The notes beneath the pieces are model-generated. The model worked only from the letters and a program-made list of their open reading frames with translations. It was not told the DNA's origin and searched no databases. From Tubiluchus corallicola (taxonomy: Eukaryota > Priapulida > Priapulimorpha > Priapulimorphida > Tubiluchidae): a stretch of DNA of 30,397 nucleotides. The position numbers and the translations under genes are program-made. The stretch's first letter is position 1. Each line of letters begins with the position of its first letter. Below, one piece after another: positions 1 to 10,355 of the stretch. The DNA lies in contig JAQGDQ010001670.1 in assembly GCA_030141605.1 (NCBI GenBank), positions 1-30,397 of the forward strand, given 5' to 3'.

Positions 1-1154
1 TGATAAATGTTCAAAATGCTGAAATTCTCCTGAAAGGTGCAAAGTACATCATAAAATATGTCATAACGTTAAAGGCAAACTGGAATATTTCTCAGAACAG
101 GGCTGTTAAAGGACAAGAAAATAGGTACCTGAAGCAGATTTCAGAAAAATCGCCTTAAAAAATTATATAACATTATAGCAATTTTATGCGCATATCTTAC
201 TCGGACTAAAAGGAATTTTAGTTTGTTTTCATTTTAAATTTCCCGCAATACTGTTCCGAAGTCGCCATTACATGACGTCATGCATCAAACGTAAATCAAG
301 GGAAGAAAAGGCAATGTTAAATTATGTCTCAAAAGACTCTCATTGCAAATCTATATTACTTAGATTTTCGCTTACCTGCTAGAAAGACTTATGTAACTAG
401 AAAAGAAAATTATTAATTATTCAAAATGTTTTCACCAGTTAGTAAAATATGCACCACTCACTAACCAGAAAACGTATATTTCATCTTATTGACAAGATAC
501 AGAAATTTTAAATTTTATTTAGTTAGTGACTTGAGCGCTACGAATGTTCTGATTATTTTTTCAAACTTTACGCAATGTTATCTAAACTTGTTTAAAATGA
601 CCTGTCGTGAAAATGGTTGCGTCTAACGGTCATCGCGGGAGTTTAAATTTACATGTTTTATACAGCGTGACTGCCGATTGAAGTCTTGCGCGCAAAAAGG
701 CAATATGTAAGTGATAAAAAATTTCAAAACGAATTTTTCAAGCTTTATGTTTATGAAGGGTTTTCTTGTGCTTTAAGTTAACGCTTGCTTCTCAAATTTC
801 TTTTGTATTGGGACATTGAACGCATGCGGTCCTTTCCACTGTGCCTCTTTTAACTCAGATAATATAACAGGATGCTAATAAAGAGGAATGGCAAAAAGGC
901 CGTTGACAAAATGCTGACAACTGCGCATTAGATTTTCACGAATTTTCTGCACTCATCTCACACAGGTGGTCATCACGCAGTACGTACCTTGACGTCAATC
1001 GTAAGTCGATCTGCAGGTCGGAGAGTTTTTTCATTTTTGGTCCATTTTACTGTTGGTTTAGGGAAGCCGGTGAACTTTATTGGCACCTTCAGGTCCTGAC
1101 CTGGCTTCACCTTGGCTTTGCTCCATTTGTCATCATACTCCAAGCTTGGTGGAG
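1..1154 (-). CDS. Titin/twitchin-like Ig domain, partial gene leaving the left edge
   Basis: Two exons are visible on the minus strand. Exon 1154..988 follows a TTTCAG acceptor and ends at a GTACGT donor. It encodes the first half of an I-set Ig domain: PPSLEYDDKW, then a FTGFPKPTVKW core strand with the conserved Trp, then DRLTIDVK. After an intron (987..30) a second exon starts at 29 behind a TTTCAG acceptor and is cut by the window edge after about 9 codons (ENFSILNIY). The phases agree (phase 1 entry, phase 0 between the halves) and the joined sequence is a continuous Ig domain. Such domains bind partners along the sarcomere in the titin/twitchin family. The oddity is that the second half is also present on the plus strand at 1714, so this is either an inverted paralogue, an inversion, or an assembly artefact. 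The intron contains repeat element X1. Confidence 0.7.
106..776 (+). mobile_element. Repeat X copy 1 (MITE-like)
   Basis: This 671-bp repeat has imperfect terminal inverted repeats: it opens with TTAAAGGACAAGAAAA and closes with the near complement TTTTCTTGTGCTTTAA. It matches 21631-22311 along its whole length and 1226-1637 (inverted) over roughly its first 60 percent. It has no coding capacity that I can see. Each copy contains a CRE-type palindrome TGACGTCA, here at 273-280. Target duplications could not be settled, so the superfamily is unassigned. It lies in the intron of the minus-strand Ig gene. Confidence 0.7.
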
Positions 1155-1176
1155 CTGAAACGATTTTATTTTTATC

Positions 1177-1637
1177 ACAAGTTGTTAACTAATGCAAGTT
1201 ATTAACTAACACAAGTTGCTAAATAACACAAGTCACTAACTAAATAAATTTAAAATTACTGTATCTTGTCAATAAGATTAAAAATATGTTTTTTTGAGTC
1301 AGCGATTTTTTTTAAATTGGTGAAAACATTCTAAATAATTAATAATTTTCTTTTGTAGTTACATAAGTCTTTCTAGCAGGTAAGCGAAAATCTAAGTAAT
1401 ATCTAAGTCTTTTGGGACATAATTTGTCATTGCCTTTTCTTCCTCTGATTTACGTTTGGTACATGACGTCATGTAATGGCGACTTCTTAACAGTATTGCG
1501 GGAGATTTAAAAAGAAAATAAACTAAAACTCCTTTCAGTGCGAGTAAGATATACGCATAAAATTGCTATAAAGTAATATAATTTTTTAAGGCGATTTTTC
1601 TGAAACCTACTTGGGTACCCCTTCTCTCGTCCTTTAA
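1177..1637 (-). mobile_element. Repeat X copy 2, truncated and inverted, with a short tandem edge
   Basis: Reverse-complement copy of X. It keeps the TTAAAGGA terminus (at 1637) but loses homology near 1226, where it meets four roughly 17-bp tandem units of the form ACAAGTTNNTAACTAA (1177-1248). The CRE palindrome is at 1464-1471. At several diagnostic sites this copy agrees with the 21.6-kb copy rather than with copy 1, which is unexpected if the two arms came from one simple duplication. It lies in the intron just before the plus-strand Ig exon at 1714. Confidence 0.7.
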
Positions 1638-1713
1638 CAGCCCTGTTCTGAGAAATATTCCAGTTTGCCTTTAACGTTATGACATATTTTATGATGTACT
1701 TTGCACCTTTCAG

Positions 1714-4700
1714 GAGAATTTCAGCATTTTGAACATTTATCACGTAACGCCCGACGACACGGCGGTTTACAAACTCACGGCCGAGAACAAACACGGGAAA
1801 GATGTTGCTACGTGTGACATCACCGTCCTAGGTGAGTATCCGGGGAAGTTTAACAGCACATGTGAAACGGCAGTTTCTTTACTGTTTCGTTTTAGTTCAT
1901 ATTTCGTCCGGAACATTCATCTTGTAAAAGGCGCCATGCATAGTTCATTAAATTATAAGATTAGTGACAGCTTTTCGACCGGGTTGGGGTGTGGCGAATA
2001 GTGGAGTTGTTACGTGCTTGTGCTATGAGACCGAAGTTAAGCAACGCAAAGTCTGATAAGTGCATGGATGGTTTACTGCCTAGTTCAATAATCAATACAA
2101 CAATAATGTGGCTATGACACCTCTATACCAGCGACACATTTTAAGAGGACTTTTACATGTCAAATATAGACCTACGTTAAGTCAAATGTAGATTTAGGTA
2201 ATTCAAATGTGTCTTGGTAACTCAAATGTAGACTTAGGTAGTTCAAATGTGTTAACAATGGTTTTCAAGAAATCTTAAACGTTTTTGGTAAGTCAAATGT
2301 AGACACATGTCAAGTCAAATGTGACATTGTCATGTCAAGTTTTGAAAGAGGCAATGACTATCTTTGGTTTATCTTTTTGTAACTTGCACTTAAATGAGTT
2401 AATTACCAATTTATTCAAAGTAATGCATCTACATTTGAGTTACCCAAGTCACATTTGAGTCACCAAAACACATTCCAAATTCCTATGTCAACATTTGACT
2501 TTCCTAAGTCACATTTGAGTTACCAAAACACATTTGAAACTCTTATGTCTACATTTGACTTACCTAAGTCACATTTGAACTTTCCTGTGTCTACATTTGA
2601 CGTGTAAAACCTACATGTAAACAAGCATATTCTATATAGGTAAATCCTACATGCACCAACATGTAATTAAAACTTCCATTATTTCAGCACCACCAGCCAA
2701 ACCGACTGGACCCCTGCGAGTGACAGACGTCCAACAAACTACAATCACTATTGAATGGAAGCCACCTGCACACACCGGTGGTTCCAAGATCACTCACAGC
2801 ATCGTCAGGTATCGAAAAGTAACGACAGTGGATCAGTGGAATGAGGTAAATTTCACATTACAGTAGGCGTTTTTTGTTATTTAGATTAAAGCGGAGTTTA
2901 TTAATGTAACACTGTTTTGCCGACATTGCTGCATTTGTATGAAACGACAGTGCTGTTAGTGTTTTTGCTTTTTTATGTGGAGTAACAAGATTACCATCAT
3001 TCTTTTATATGAAATTGCAAAGTTGCTTTTATTTTTTATGAAATACAATATTGTTGTTACTCTTTTATATGAAATTACATGTTGATTTTTGCTTTTCTAT
3101 GGAATAAACATGTTGCTGTTATTCTCTTATGTGGGACAATAATAAATTATGTTGTTACTGTTGCTTTTGTATGGAGTAACAATATTGTTGTTAATTCTGT
3201 ATAACAGTGGCATTCTATGTAAGAGTGTTATTATTATTATTATTGTATTATATAACAAATATTGTTGCTACCTTTTTATATGGAATAACAATGTTGTTGT
3301 TACCCTCTTATATGGAATAATAATGTTGTTGTCACCCTCTTATATGGAATAACCATGTTCTTGTCACCCTCTTATGTGGAATAACAATGTTATTGTCACC
3401 CTCTTATATGGAATAACAATGTTGTTTTTACCCTCTTATATGGAATAACAATATTGTTGTTACTCACTTATATGGAATAACAATGTTGTTGTTACCCACT
3501 TATATGGAATAACCATGTTCTTGTCACCCTCTTATGTGGAATAACAATGTTATTGTCACCCTCTTATATGGAATAACAATGTTGTTTTTACCCTCTTATA
3601 TGGAATAACAATATTGTTGTTACTCACTTATATGGAATAACAATGTTGTTGTTACCCACTTATATGGAATAACAATGTTGTTGTTTCGCACTTATATGGA
3701 ATAACAATGTTGTTGTTACCCACTTATATGGAATAATAATGTTGTTGTCACCCTCTTATATGGAATAACCATGTTCTTGTCACCCTCTTATGTGGAATAA
3801 CAATGTTATTGTCACCCTCTTATATGGAATAACAATGTTGTTTTTACCCTCTTATATGGAATAACAATATTGTTGTTACTCACTTATATGGAATAACAAT
3901 GTTGTTGTTACCCACTTATATGGAATAACAATGTTGTTGTTTCGCACTTATATGGAATAACAATGTTGTTGTTACACTCTTATATGGAATAACAATGTTG
4001 TTGTTACCCACTTATATGGAATAACAATGTTGTTGTTTCGCACTTATATGGAATAACAATGTTGTTGTTACACTCTTATATGGAATAACAATGTTGTTGT
4101 TACCCTTTTATATGGAATAACAATGTTCTTGCTACTTTTTTATATGGAATACCCATATATCCCTTATTTTCTACAAAATAAAATATCGTTTTACTTATTT
4201 ATTTATTTATTATTTATTAGGCACAAAATTAAATGCATTTATGCCTTAGTAAAAAGTAAGCAATATAATTATGTAACCGTCTTTGGTAGAACAGTTTTTG
4301 CCTACGACTGTGTGCAATGGATGAGAGCAAGGAACTAAATGTGCACACGGACACACAGACACTACCTGTTATCCTACAAACCGTTGTTTGAATTAAGAAT
4401 GTTCTGGTTATTCTAAAAAGTCTAATGTGTGAAATGACAATATCGTTGTCACACTTTCAGTATGAATACCAATATTGTTGTTGTTGCCTAGGTTACGGAA
4501 ATACAGCCGACTGTGACAACTTGTACAATCGAGCAGCTCACTCAAGACACAGAATACATTATCCAAGTCTTGTGTGTAAACAAAATAGGACCGAGTGAAC
4601 CATTGGAGAGCGAACCTGCGAGAACTCTCAAAGCACCAGAAGGTAAGAATTTACATTATTTATGTCAGTTTAATGCTGATGAATCTAAAATGGTGTAATG

Positions 4701-6704
4701 CAAAAACTAGTACTTTGGATTATGAACAATGATTGGTGATCATTGTTGCTATTGCATTTGAACCAGATGTGGTGTAACAAGGTACCATTTTATGCCACCT
4801 GACTGTATCATTTATGATACTTTTATTATTCAAGTTAAACCTTATTTATTTATTAATGTTACTTTTTGGTGACTCGATTGCGAAGTAACCTTACTCACTC
4901 GCTTCATGAGAAAATAAACCGTGGAAGTCCACGGTAAAAGCGGGTAGTAAAATTAGCCAGGAAATATCATTTCGTGAACTGTTACCATTCGTAACAAGGT
5001 TTTTTCAGCTTAACTGGACCCTCCACATGGCCCCAACAGCCAATATGTTAGGTAGATGTTTTGCTATAATCCCATTTCGCAAACTGTTGCACGAAACGCC
5101 CTGCGGAGGATCCAATAAACCCTAAAACCTGTTGAAGCATGGTAGCTGTCGATAACCACTTGCCTCGTTACATACTACAGATAGCATTTTGTGGTGTGCT
5201 ACTGGTCAGGGCCTATTTCAGGGGGAGTGGGGATACTTCCCCGGGGCCTCTACCCTCCAGGGGAGCCTCGCGCCAAGGTAACATTTTTTGCTTTATGCGA
5301 ACATACTGCCTCCCCCCTCTCTCTCTCTCTCTCTCTTACCGCACATGCACCGTTTGCCAGTATTGACAAGTACTAAGGACTGGTCTTGAGAATAAAGCAG
5401 TTTTTTCAATTGTTCTTTCCTTTAACAACTGTATAACTCCATATTTTCTCTTTGAAAATGCTTCTCCGGCGTTTTAGCAGTTCAAAAATTTTTGAGCAGT
5501 TCACACACCCCACTTCCCCGGGCCTCACTTAAGCTGAAATAGGCCCTGCTACTGGTAACTTGTTACTAGTTACTGCAGACACTGCGCGTGTGCAAATAGA
5601 ATTCATAACTGTGTTTTGCTTACAATTGACAGAACCAAAAGCGACCGTCCCAGCGCCACCGCGAGACCTCCAAGTGACAGATGTAACGGATACGACGGCC
5701 GTCATCGTCTGGTCCAAGCCGGAGAACGATGGTGGATCCGAGATCGCTTCGTACTTGATTGAGAGTCGAGAAGTTACGAAAAAGAAATGGAAAAAGGTTG
5801 GCACTGATACAGACAACTTTTAATTTTTTACTTGTGTTGCATTATTGGAGGAGATAGATACACAACAGTCGCATTGATTATAAAATTAACAACATTCACT
5901 ATCGTTACTCTTAGTTGTCATTAATACAGATAAATTGTGCAAACTGCTTCTATTTGATGCCTAGAAAGTGCAGTAGTTCTCAATTGTCTTTTACTTTATC
6001 TACCTGTTAATGGCCTCGTGAATGTCTTACAGGTAACGGTTGTCAACGGCGACATGCTGACTTGCACCGCAACAAAGTTGACCGTCAAGCACGACTATCT
6101 GGTACGAGTTTTTGCTCAGAACGCAGTCGGCGACAGCGAACCAGCTACGCTAGAGACACCTATTACCCTCAAACCAAAACAAGGTATGAAAATAATCGTT
6201 ACAGCTTTTTCCAATGTTCGGTAATGGAAGTGGCAAATTCTGAACACTTCTACTTTTCTAAATGCTAACAGTTTAAAAGATATGTATTTTACAGAGAAGC
6301 CAAGCTCACCACGCCCACCACTAAATGTGTCTGAGATCACACACGAAAGCGTGAGGTTAGAATGGAAGCATCCCGACTATGACGGTGGCGTCCCACTGAC
6401 TTCCTACTACATAGAGCAACGCGACACAGAAGAAGACATTTGGGTGAAAGTCGACGAAGTCGAACCGTCGGTAACGACCTACGTTGCTCACAACCTACAA
6501 CAGACACACGAGTACCAGTTCCGTGTATTCGCTGCAAATCCGGAGGGACTCAGTCCTCCAATAACTTCCGAAAGCGTGAGAATTCCGGCAGAGGTGAAAG
6601 AGGAGGCTGAGCCTCTGATTTCAAGTTACACCGTGCACACTCTGCGTACCCGAGATGAATACTACTTCAACGTGACCGTCAGTATCGACCCCACTGAAGA
6701 TTAG
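1714..6704 (+). CDS. Titin/twitchin-like muscle protein, 3' end (Ig half plus three Fn3 domains)
   Basis: Six exons are supported: 1714-1831, 2688-2845, 4492-4642, 5633-5796, 6033-6183 and 6295-6704, with AG acceptors and GT donors. The joined 1152 nt are open and end at TAG 6702-6704 (383 residues, 5' partial). Exon 1 is the C-terminal half of an I-set Ig domain, with the DTAVYKL and AENKHG motifs. Exons 2-3 and 4-5 each encode one Fn3 domain. Domain borders sit at phase 1 introns, and each domain is cut internally by a phase 0 intron. The third Fn3 is in one exon, followed by an acidic tail ending SIDPTED. Motifs such as P-L-V-T-D and W-K-P-P-x-x-x-G-G are typical of A-band titin, twitchin and myosin-binding protein. 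The donor after exon 4 (GTTGGC) is weak. No kinase domain is present. A paralogue ending or a truncated duplicate is possible. The family call is firm; the exact orthologue is not. Confidence 0.85.
2150..2609. mobile_element. Fold-back element built of short tandem units
   Basis: The left arm (2150-2335) repeats units around GTCAAATGTAGAC; the right arm (2425-2609) repeats the complement around TCTACATTTGACTTACC. The ends mirror each other: TTTTACATGTCAAAT at the left, ATTTGACGTGTAAAA at the right. The roughly 90-bp centre lacks the unit. The whole block can fold into a long hairpin inside the first intron of the plus-strand Ig/Fn3 gene. I found no clear target duplication. Confidence 0.65.
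2925..4150. repeat. 32-bp minisatellite with higher-order repeats
   Basis: The unit runs from one TATATGG to the next at exactly 32 bp (for example 3437 and 3469) and has the form TATATGGAATAACAATG followed by TTGTTGTTACCCACT. From about 3267 to 4148 there are roughly 27 regular units. From 2925 to 3266 they are degenerate. The variant containing AACCATGTTCTTG recurs at 3351, 3511 and 3767, spacings of 160 and 256 bp (5 and 8 units), so blocks of units were duplicated together. The array fills most of the intron between the halves of the first Fn3 domain. Confidence 0.9.
5207..5548. mobile_element. Non-autonomous hAT-type DNA transposon
   Basis: A 342-bp element bounded by perfect 15-bp inverted repeats CAGGGCCTATTTCAG and CTGAAATAGGCCCTG. 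It is flanked by a perfect 8-bp direct repeat CTACTGGT at 5199-5206 and 5549-5556. An 8-bp target duplication and CAGGG-type ends are hallmarks of the hAT superfamily. It contains a short CT microsatellite and no transposase. It sits in the intron of the Ig/Fn3 gene, about 75 bp upstream of the exon beginning at 5633. Confidence 0.9.
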
Positions 6705-7489
6705 ATGACTAACTGATTATGACTTCATCGTGCAACAAAGTTTTGTATCATAGATTGTAATTAATCGTGTTTTACATGTTTTTTTTTGTAAAATTTATTT
6801 GCACTCTGACTGCAAGACTTGCTACGCTAGCCTTGTGACTAATGAATCGAGAGAATTCCCAATTGTGACTTAACTCTAACTGTATTCATAGTAATTTTAG
6901 AATGTGAAGAGATACTGTAGATTTGCTTTTCCTGTGTGTTGTTGTTGTTTTTGTTAATGTCTTTGGTTTTAGATGCCGCTGCGCGAACCAAATTTACAAC
7001 TGGGGGTCAGGAAGCTTGTGCCATCTTATAAATAAACCCTCCAAAATTCTGAAAGCTCTACATGCTGCTTTACGATTTTTTACATACCTACCATTTTATG
7101 TCATTAAGCCGCGTGTAGAGCCTCACGGCACTTGATAGTTTAGCATGCAAGATTTGTGTGTCTGGCAAATCTTACATTCTAAATCTCTTCCGATCCTCAC
7201 TTGTACTGTTGTTAAACTGTTATTTGTTATCAATTATGCTGTGCTATTTTGAAGCGTTCGTGTGGTGGTGTTTAATGCTTGTGTTAATAAAAAATTATTT
7301 ATTATTATTAACCCCGAGTTTGTTTTTCTTGGTACAACTGCGACTTAACGGAAATTTTAAGATGCTTTCTTGTACATTTTCAACATTTCTGTTACATTCG
7401 TTCTAAGAAAACTCAGCACATTTTATGCATGTTCTATTTGCTAAGTTATTCTTGTCAAAGGAAATCACTATGTATGGAAAAAGTACAAG
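6705..7489 (+). other. 3' flank of the Ig/Fn3 gene
   Basis: No further coding exon is evident. AATAAA signals at 7031-7036 and 7286-7291 are candidate polyadenylation signals for the plus-strand gene, which would give a 3' UTR of about 350 or 600 nt. Short open frames here lack splice or domain support. Confidence 0.45.
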
Positions 7490-7985
7490 TTTTATCGTCC
7501 TATAGCCAAAAGCTTAGCATAACCTTTTCTTTCACATTTTTACATCAGTTTTGTATGAAAATTTGATAGGTGGCGGGTTAACTCTCTCATTAACAGACAA
7601 TGTAGCAATTATGATTATAAATGATTAACAAAGAATAGTTGTTATATAATGCAAATACAGATTGTTAAAGGAAAGCAATATGATTTTTAATACTGTACCC
7701 CATTTTGAAGTACGGTAAAAAGTATACATTTTAACACCTATAATAATGACAAAGCATCTCTGACAGCTAAATAATAGGTTAAAAACTTAATTTAATTAAC
7801 GTTGGGCAAGCTCAAAGCTAGTGATCACAACTGAACATAATTTTCAACGCACAAACATTCCATGAGCGTGATGCACGTGTTTGCAAAATCGAAAACTGAA
7901 CTACAGTGCTGCTGTGTAATATTGAGCTGAACAGGGAACAGTGCATTATACAGTTCTATTCATAGGCACCAGGCCAACCAACCTA

Positions 7986-8037
7986 CAGGTAATGTTATGA
8001 CTTCCACTTTAAACTAGGAAGCCCATAACATTACCTG
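7986..8037. repeat. 52-nt hairpin
   Basis: CAGGTAATGTTATG at the left pairs perfectly with CATAACATTACCTG at the right (14 bp). After a small bulge a further CTTCC/GGAAG stem closes on a loop of about 11 nt. It lies in the insertion specific to repeat R copy A. It could be part of a mobile element, or less likely a small-RNA precursor. Confidence 0.6.
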
Positions 8038-8269
8038 CGATTGGTTGAGCAGTGGTTTCCTGTGGAAAGAACGAACACGTGACATCGTCAGTTGTCTTCT
8101 GGTTGTCGTGGAATGCACTTCTCCTGTCTGCCTGCCGAATGTCGTGGATTCCGTAAGGTTTGAAGCATTGTCATCAGGTTTTGTTTTTTTCTATTGTGTT
8201 GTTCTTCTCAGCCGTCCCTTTTGAATTCTAAGTTTTGGTTTTGTTGTTTCTTTTGTTTAAATTTCTGGA

Positions 8270-8345
8270 GTGTCCGTTATGCAGCGCTTACCCGCATCAC
8301 CGATGGCGGGCCGTTAGGCTATCTACCGGTTCGAACCCCGGAACA
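8270..8345 (+). repeat. tRNA-like fragment, probably SINE-derived
   Basis: A good RNA polymerase III B box GGTTCGAACCC lies at 8328-8338. It is preceded by an AGCGCTTACCCGC-like segment that resembles the altered A-box side of tRNA-derived SINEs. The T stem has mismatches and no 7-bp acceptor stem can be formed, so this is not a working tRNA gene. Confidence 0.45.
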
Positions 8346-8740
8346 ATATTCACTGTGGCATACAAAAACTTGGTAAATTTACAGTAAAAATTTAAATTTC
8401 GAGTTTACTTCTGCATGCTGTTTTATCATACAATAATTTAAGTGATTGTTATATTACAACTGGGAGGTACAGCTCCTGTTTTTTATGCTACGCAGTTCCG
8501 AGATTCTGATGCTGTTGTCCATCTTACTAGGGAAAGGTGAAATGTATGCAACAATCACGCAAGAACTAGCGAGGCACACGTGAAAATAATTTTGTTCAAT
8601 TAAACTTCTGTGGTAGTAATTCTTTCAAGTAAGTCATTCTTGAAAAAATACTATTCTTCCAGTATTTCATACGTTAGATTATTTTGAGGTATAGTTCAAA
8701 ATTTGGTACTGCTCCCCTTTAAATTTTTACACTGGTGCCC

Positions 8741-9796
8741 CAAGGAAGATCAGCACACTATTGACACAAGTAGTAAAGTGATTACAGTTCAATAAATATG
8801 AAATTTTTTATTGTCATTTGTAAAATATCTAATAAACAAAACCAAAACATTACTGAAAGGTATGTCTAGACATTCATCATAGAAACAGTCACTTGTAAAC
8901 TCATTTAAAAACCTGTGGCACAAAAATATTCTTTAAACATACATCAGTAAGTGTTACAAAAGGGCAAGCCACTCATCCTGCTGGGTTTATTTTACTCTTA
9001 TCACTTGAACTTAGAAAAATATAACAAAGAAATTACAAAAAACTGTCGTACAGCATAAAGTAACTCATACTACTGCTGTATGGAACTTTTCAGGTGATGT
9101 GGTAGCTGCCATTCACTTGAAAATGATGACGTAACTGGTGGACTTCATGACTTTTTGTAAGCGCAAGCTACTTAAGCTAATTTAAACTTCTGCAGCTTAC
9201 TATACATATTCATGCAAGAATATCACAATATAAGCTACGTAATTTTTTGTAAAAACTCATCATACTTTTGACGTCATTGGTGAAGAAATGGCTGTTCAAC
9301 ATGCGAGCATGAAATAAAGTCATTTTACTAATAACACGAAGCACTTATTACGCTAATATTACTAAATCGTAATACTTTTTGCAAAAATTGAAACTAGCCT
9401 AACTTCCCAGAGAGCCTGAACTTTCGTTTAATTTCACATTTCTGGCAGTCTACGCAGACAATGCGCATGCGCGTTTATTTCATATTCCACACATCACAGC
9501 ACTCATTAAAAATTAACGTATTTACACGAACAAAATCAGAAAAATAATAACAAGTCAAAAAATACTTCAGTAAATTAATACTAGTTCACATTGACAAATT
9601 ACAAAGATTATCTTCACAAAACTGTCGACGCATTTCGATGGCACTTAATTTTGGAGGCAAAATGGCTGTAATCGTTGCACAAAGGAAAATTTCCTAAAAA
9701 TTTTAGCACAAGTACCCATATTGCGTAAATAAACACATACAAAATTCTTGTCTGTGTAACTGACAAGTTATTTATTTGATATAATTGCTGACCAAC
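8741..9796. other. Spacer without a recognised gene
   Basis: This is the distal 3' side of the Kv gene and the gap to repeat R. I see no exon with splice support. Two sites stand out: a CRE palindrome TGACGTCA at 9269-9276 and an NRF1-type palindrome GCGCATGCGC at 9463-9472. TTTATT at 9771-9776 (AATAAA on the minus strand) could end the Kv transcript. Confidence 0.3.
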
Positions 9797-10355
9797 CAGT
9801 GGCGGCTCATATAGGTACCGTAGAACTCCCCAATTTCACTCAATATTATCGGTAATATTCAATATAATAAGTCTTTTTCTTTAGCTCTCTCTTTATACTT
9901 GTACGAAACCAGGGCATGTGAGGGAAGTACTGCTTCACAAGCCAGAGCAACTTGGTGTTTGGCTGTTGTGCGCATGCGGCTATGCGCACATGTCTGAGCA
10001 CAGGTAGAGAAAGTACACACAGTTTGTTGGCTGTTGTGCGCATGCGGCTATGCGCACATGTCTGAGCACAGGTAGAGAAAGTACACACAGTTTGTTGTCA
10101 GTTGTCACGTGCTTACCGTGAATGGATCAAGCTTAAACTGCGGCAATTTAGGATATTCGCGAGCAAAAAATAATCTTTTCTAGGATTTTATCAAGTTTAT
10201 GTATAAACTTTCATATGTTTGTTTGTTTAAATTTACTATTACAAATTGCAACAATAAAAGTACGTATGTTGGTTTGGTTTTACACAGTATTAAAACAATG
10301 GCTGAAAATTTTCTGAAGCAGCACCCCCACTAATTCTAGCTACGAGCCGCCACTG
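9797..10355. mobile_element. Second hAT-type non-autonomous element
   Basis: A 559-bp element with ends CAGTGGCGGCTC and GAGCCGCCACTG (perfect 12-bp inverted repeat, weaker beyond). The flanks TGACCAAC (9789-9796) and TGACCAAT (10356-10363) form an 8-bp target duplication with one mismatch, as expected of an older hAT insertion. It lacks a transposase and lies downstream of the Kv stop, possibly within its 3' UTR. Confidence 0.8.
9961..10096. repeat. Tandem duplication, 2 x 68 bp
   Basis: Two apparently identical 68-bp units start at 9961 and 10029 inside the hAT element. Each contains the perfect 9-bp hairpin TGTGCGCAT / ATGCGCACA around a GCGGCT loop, with an NRF1-like core. The identity of the units points to a recent duplication. 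Confidence 0.85.

Larger units (their letters stand above)
1..1744. repeat. Large inverted repeat (arms about 530 and 520 bp, spacer about 0.7 kb)
   Basis: Bases 1-530 reappear in reverse complement at about 1226-1744. The outer 105 bp of each arm (1-105 against 1638-1742) look identical by eye. This outer part covers the start of an Ig exon, its acceptor and adjoining intron. The inner part of each arm is a copy of repeat X, and there the two arms differ at many positions, including indels. The spacer carries the minus-strand Ig exon 988..1154. The left arm may continue beyond the window. Confidence 0.85.
7490..8740. repeat. Dispersed repeat R, copy A (interrupted)
   Basis: Several blocks align in order and orientation with 24670-25975. 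Shared strings include CTCTCATTAACAGACAATGT, TTAACACCTATAATAATG, CATAATTTTCAAC, GAGGTACAGC and CATTCTTGAAAAAA. Copy A has extra sequence at about 7940-8370 that copy B lacks; it includes a hairpin and a tRNA-like fragment. No coding sequence or clear ends were found, so the class is unknown. Confidence 0.7.

Noticed and set aside
2150-2609. CRISPR array
   Set aside because: The regular short units have no unique spacers, face each other as inverted arms, and the DNA is clearly from an animal.
3149-4338. Short hydrophobic frames in the 32-bp minisatellite
   Set aside because: The period is not a multiple of three, so every frame is chance.
8270-8345. A functional tRNA gene
   Set aside because: The B box is good, but the acceptor stem does not pair and the T stem has mismatches.
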